From an uncultured Peptoniphilus sp. (lineage in GTDB: Bacteria > Bacillota > Clostridia > Tissierellales > Peptoniphilaceae), in assembly GCF_943913915.1 (NCBI RefSeq), contig NZ_CALUAA010000027.1:1-7589 (forward strand): a stretch of 7,589 nucleotides of DNA, written 5' to 3'. Position numbers and translations under genes: made by a program. Under the pieces are notes generated by a model that had not been told where the DNA came from, did no database searches, and saw nothing but the letters and a program-made list of their open reading frames with translations. Positions 4,689-7,589 of this stretch are shown here, one piece after another. Every line of letters starts with the position of its first letter. Position 1 is the first letter of the stretch.

Positions 4689-6932
4689 ATGAACAAGAAA
4701 TTTCTTAGCCTTGTACTAGCACTAGTCATGGTACTCGGCACATTCGGAAATGTCTTCGCGGCTGCTGCTCCGGCTAAAGAAGAAGCTAAAAAAGCTACTT
4801 CCACCGAAGCAAAAGTACAATGGCTGATCGACAACAAGATCGTCATCGGTAACGCAGACGCAGACGGCAAAGCAACTGGCGAAATGGGCCTTCAAGACCC
4901 CATCCGCAGAGACCACGTAGCAAAAATGCTTGTATTCGCACTTGGCGAACAAGACTTTGCTGCAAAACTTCAAGGCGTATACCGCCCCTTCCCCGATGTG
5001 GAACTTACAAGTATTGTAAACGGCTTTATTTCTGTAGCCGCTTCCAAAACTTCCGTTAACGGTGTTCCGATCATCGCAGGTTACAAAGACGGTACCTTCC
5101 GCCCCACCAGAGAAGTAACTTACGCAGAACTTGCTAAGATGCTCGTAGTTGCCATTGATAAAGACCTTACTCCTGAAAAAGTTAAGGGTATGAGATGGCA
5201 TGAAGACTGGATGGCTCGTGCCGTTCAACTTGGTATCTTCGAAGGCTTAAGCATCGACAACCCCGACGCTAAGGCAGTTCGTAAAGATGCTTTCGCAATG
5301 ATTTACAACGCATTCTTCAAACTTAAAGAAGTAAAACCGGTTCCGGCTAACGAAACCCGCGGTGTAATCAGCAAACGCTCCAACGGCGAAACAATCACCT
5401 TAAACCAAGGCGATTACAAAGTTGAGTACAAAGTTAACGACGAAACCATCTTCGTTAACCAAAGAGGTATTGCTCAAAAATGGTTAGCTAACCGCAACGA
5501 ACAAAACAACTACTACGTTGGCTCCGTTGTTCGTGTATTAGCTGACAAAGACGGCGTAGCTACCCACATTATCGAAATGGGTAACCCCATTGTTGGTATC
5601 AAAAACAGAACCACTGCTTGGGTAGATCTTGGTAACAAGACTTTAGACGTAAAACAAAGTGATTGGAACCCCGCTGTTAAAGATGTAAAACTTAACAAAG
5701 AAGACATCACTTTCGGTGGCGTTGCTTACGAAGTAAACAGCAAGACTGAATTCTACGTTGCTGACTACGATAACGACATTCTTACTAAAGTTGCCGACTA
5801 CGCAGCTGCTAAGAAATTAGTCGCTGACAAGAACAACATGACTTACAATGTATACCTTGCATTCGAAAAACTCCCCGCTTCCGGCGTACGCGAAGCTAGA
5901 GTAGTCGTATTCAACAAGGCTGACATTGAAGCAAATACTCGTCTTGTACGTGTAGCTAAAGCTGTTTCCAGCCCCGACTACCTCTTAACTGTTAACGCTC
6001 CGGGCGAAGCTAAGACTGCTGATGAACAATTCAGCACACGCAACAATGATAGTGTATGGCCCTACAACTACAACTACAACATTCTTGATGTTGTTAATCT
6101 TGCTTACAACGGCAACAATGTAAAGGGCTCCCCTGTAAAAGTTATTGATTACCAAAAAGACAACATCTACAAGATCGTTGACTTCAAGTTAATCGAAGGC
6201 GGCAAAAAGACATCTGTTGAACGTGCAAAAGCAAATGCTATCGTATTAGCTGACTACGAAGGCTTCGAAAGAACCTACGACTTAGCTAAAGACTACGACA
6301 AGTTCTTCGGAAACGTACTCGTTAAGGGTGCACACGTACAAATCGCTACCCGCAACGATGGTAAGATCATCGATGTTATCTCCGAAGTAGGCAATGCTGA
6401 CCTTCGTGGTCACATCCCCAACGGCGTAGATAAAAAATTAGTTAAAGGTTTTGTAACTGATTTCCAATATGGTGGTTCCAATGCTAACCTGAACAGCGTT
6501 CAAATTCGCGAAGCTGGTAACAAGAGAGCTACTACTTTTGTAACTAAATGGGGTGCACCTTCATTTGGTAAAGTTGAAGATGGCAAATTCGTTCCCGGCT
6601 ATTATGTTGAAGTTGAAGTTGAATATATCAACAAAGACTACAACAAGGGTGAAATTATCAGCGTTAACTTAGTAGATCCTACTTTCGCTGGTGTTCCGCT
6701 GACCATTGACCAATACAATGTTGCAGTTATCATGCGAGACTTAGAAAAGGATAGAAATGACAAAGTTATTGCTAATGCAGCAAACAAACAAGTTCTTCTA
6801 AATGCTATTGATTCATTCTTGAAGTTAAATGAACAAGATCAAGAAGGTGCTTTAAAATCTATTCTTAATGATAAGATTGCTGAGTATAACGACAAAGCAA
6901 GCGCAGCTGAAAAGCTAGATTTAGTTGACTAA
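4689..6932 (+). CDS. Secreted SLH-domain cell-surface protein, probable S-layer protein
   Basis: The 747-residue product starts with a signal peptide: MNKK, a hydrophobic core from about residue 5 to 19, and probable cleavage after VFA (24). Three SLH-like repeats follow at about 41-86, 99-156 and 169-211; GYKDGTFRP (131-139) and YAELAKMLVVAI (145-156) are the clearest. SLH domains are known to hold proteins to pyruvylated secondary wall polymers. The TRAE core is degenerate in all three (RRDH, TYAE, RKDA). Residues 220-670 look like beta-rich modules (GVISKRSNGETITL at 225-238, GFVTDFQYGGSNANLNSVQI at 587-606) I cannot assign to a named family. The last 80 residues look helical. There is no cysteine, no LPXTG motif and no C-terminal membrane segment, as usual for S-layer proteins. 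It is a single-gene unit: two promoters, a perfect Shine-Dalgarno, two terminators. C-ending Asn, Tyr and Phe codons with GTT/GCT suggest high expression. It could instead be an SLH adhesin. Confidence 0.92.
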   Translation: MNKKFLSLVLALVMVLGTFGNVFAAAAPAKEEAKKATSTEAKVQWLIDNKIVIGNADADGKATGEMGLQDPIRRDHVAKMLVFALGEQDFAAKLQGVYRPFPDVELTSIVNGFISVAASKTSVNGVPIIAGYKDGTFRPTREVTYAELAKMLVVAIDKDLTPEKVKGMRWHEDWMARAVQLGIFEGLSIDNPDAKAVRKDAFAMIYNAFFKLKEVKPVPANETRGVISKRSNGETITLNQGDYKVEYKVNDETIFVNQRGIAQKWLANRNEQNNYYVGSVVRVLADKDGVATHIIEMGNPIVGIKNRTTAWVDLGNKTLDVKQSDWNPAVKDVKLNKEDITFGGVAYEVNSKTEFYVADYDNDILTKVADYAAAKKLVADKNNMTYNVYLAFEKLPASGVREARVVVFNKADIEANTRLVRVAKAVSSPDYLLTVNAPGEAKTADEQFSTRNNDSVWPYNYNYNILDVVNLAYNGNNVKGSPVKVIDYQKDNIYKIVDFKLIEGGKKTSVERAKANAIVLADYEGFERTYDLAKDYDKFFGNVLVKGAHVQIATRNDGKIIDVISEVGNADLRGHIPNGVDKKLVKGFVTDFQYGGSNANLNSVQIREAGNKRATTFVTKWGAPSFGKVEDGKFVPGYYVEVEVEYINKDYNKGEIISVNLVDPTFAGVPLTIDQYNVAVIMRDLEKDRNDKVIANAANKQVLLNAIDSFLKLNEQDQEGALKSILNDKIAEYNDKASAAEKLDLVD

Positions 6933-6947
6933 TTAAGTTTAACTACT

Positions 6948-6979
6948 AAAAACACGCGTGGAAACACGCGTGTTTTTTT
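6948..6979 (+). terminator. Strong Rho-independent terminator of the SLH-protein gene
   Basis: CACGCGTG (6953-6960) and CACGCGTG (6965-6972) form a perfect 8-bp stem on a stable GAAA tetraloop, extended by A5 (6948-6952) against T7 (6973-6979). It sits 15 bases after the stop codon. Confidence 0.96.
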
Positions 6980-7008
6980 GTGCCAATTTATAAAATTCCA
7001 TCTCAATT

Positions 7009-7046
7009 AAAAGGGAGCCCGGCGAAATCGGGCTCCCTTTTATATT
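7009..7046 (+). terminator. Second, back-up terminator hairpin
   Basis: AAAAGGGAGCCCG (7009-7021) is exactly complementary to CGGGCTCCCTTTT (7029-7041), a 13-bp stem with a 7-base loop and a T-rich tail. The A-run on the left makes it work in both directions. Tandem terminators suggest a strongly transcribed gene, and this one would also shield the gene from transcription entering from the right. Confidence 0.88.
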
Positions 7047-7534
7047 TTCCGGAACGTCAAACCAATCCACCCGCCCCTACATTGGGCTTCACCCGATACA
7101 GAAATTGTGTGTTGGGCTGATAACCTCCCATATCGCCGAAAAAACTTACCACCATAACCATTCCTTACACACCCGTAGGGGCGAGCCTGCTCGCCCGTCA
7201 TACTTCTGCAACGATGTACGCCCGACACACGACAAACCATTCGCAAAAACACACATTACCAAACATTCAATTAACTCCGCACACCCCATTCGGGCGTGCA
7301 AAGCACGCCTCTACATAGCCTTCACCAGATGTAATGGACTTCGTGTCGGGCGAATGACCTTACATATCGCTACAACATAAACACCGTAACATGCTTTCCT
7401 TACGCACCCGTCGGGGCGAGCCTGCTGCCCGTCAAACCTCTGCGACGATGTACGCCCGACACACAACAATCCATCCGCAAAAAACACACTACCAAACATG
7501 CCATTAACTTCGCACACCCCATTCGGGCGGGCGG
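7047..7534. repeat. Duplicated ~234-base composite of GTAG-palindromes in alternating orientation
   Basis: Unit 1 starts at CTACATTGGGCTTCACC (7077) and unit 2 at CTACATAGCCTTCACC (7311); both run through a TCCTTAC-CACCCGT stretch, a GAGCCTGCT core (feet 7175 and 7410), GATGTACGCCCGACACA and CGCACACCCCATTCGGGCG. Within each, one palindrome reads forward (7175, 7410) and the boundary copies read backward (foot at 7080, 7314 and near 7533). The palindrome at 7291-7314 pairs GGCGTGC with GCACGCC. No gene is seen in these 490 bases; short open frames here follow the repeat and differ between units. Confidence 0.85.
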
Positions 7535-7589
7535 CCGTCGAATCTACCCAATCAGCCGTCGCTACGCTCGGCTTCTTGGAGATTCTTGA
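7535..7589 (-). repeat. 55-base dispersed element, right inverted copy
   Basis: It matches the reverse complement of 3824-3878 at 52 of 55 positions and is cut by the window end, so its true right boundary is unknown. It abuts a minus-strand GGGCGGGCGG palindrome remnant (7525-7534). Confidence 0.85.

Noticed and set aside
7040..7517. Short frames on both strands downstream of the SLH gene
   Set aside because: They follow the duplicated repeat and are not preserved between its two copies.

Overview
The window looks like a chromosomal stretch from a Gram-positive Bacillota, most likely class Clostridia. The evidence is Shine-Dalgarno-led genes, a TTG start, a clostridial-style EPSP synthase and chorismate synthase, and a secreted S-layer-homology (SLH) protein whose signal peptide resembles those of anaerobic cocci and relatives. 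The genus cannot be fixed from the sequence. Two compositional worlds sit side by side: GC-rich biosynthetic genes (bases 301-360 have 39 G+C of 60) and a much less GC-rich surface-protein gene (bases 5401-5460 have 23 of 60).

Bases 1-249 hold the tail of an intergenic repeat region and a probable weak promoter. Bases 250-2937 are a compact shikimate-pathway operon, aroA-aroC-aroK, read left to right: a 16-base gap, then a 4-base ATGA overlap, closed by a Rho-independent terminator. The three enzymes are shikimate kinase (step 5), EPSP synthase (step 6) and chorismate synthase (step 7), so together they convert shikimate to chorismate. The earlier pathway genes are not in the window. The EPSP synthase has Ala in place of the glycine that, in E. 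coli, governs glyphosate sensitivity.

Bases 2938-4450 contain no credible gene. They are a repeat-rich spacer: a tandem array of 81-84-base units each starting with a GTAG-footed palindrome, a tract crowded with long hairpins, and a two-and-a-bit-copy 110-base AT-rich tandem repeat. Bases 4457-4688 form an elaborate control region with two sigma-A-type promoters, each followed at its predicted transcription start by a stem-loop, and a perfect Shine-Dalgarno.

Bases 4689-6932 encode a 747-residue secreted, cysteine-free SLH protein, probably an S-layer or other abundant cell-surface protein. Two consecutive strong hairpin terminators follow. Bases 7047-7589 again hold GTAG-palindrome repeats, here as a duplicated unit of about 234 bases with alternating orientations, ending in an inverted copy of a 55-base element also found at 3824-3878.

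The most interesting non-gene signal is the repeat family. Its members share a GTAG foot, a palindrome whose stem covaries between copies, and a second box at a nearly constant 41-43 bases downstream. It resembles REP elements mobilised by RAYT (TnpA-REP) transposases, but no such transposase is in the window. Copies flank both the aro operon and the SLH gene.
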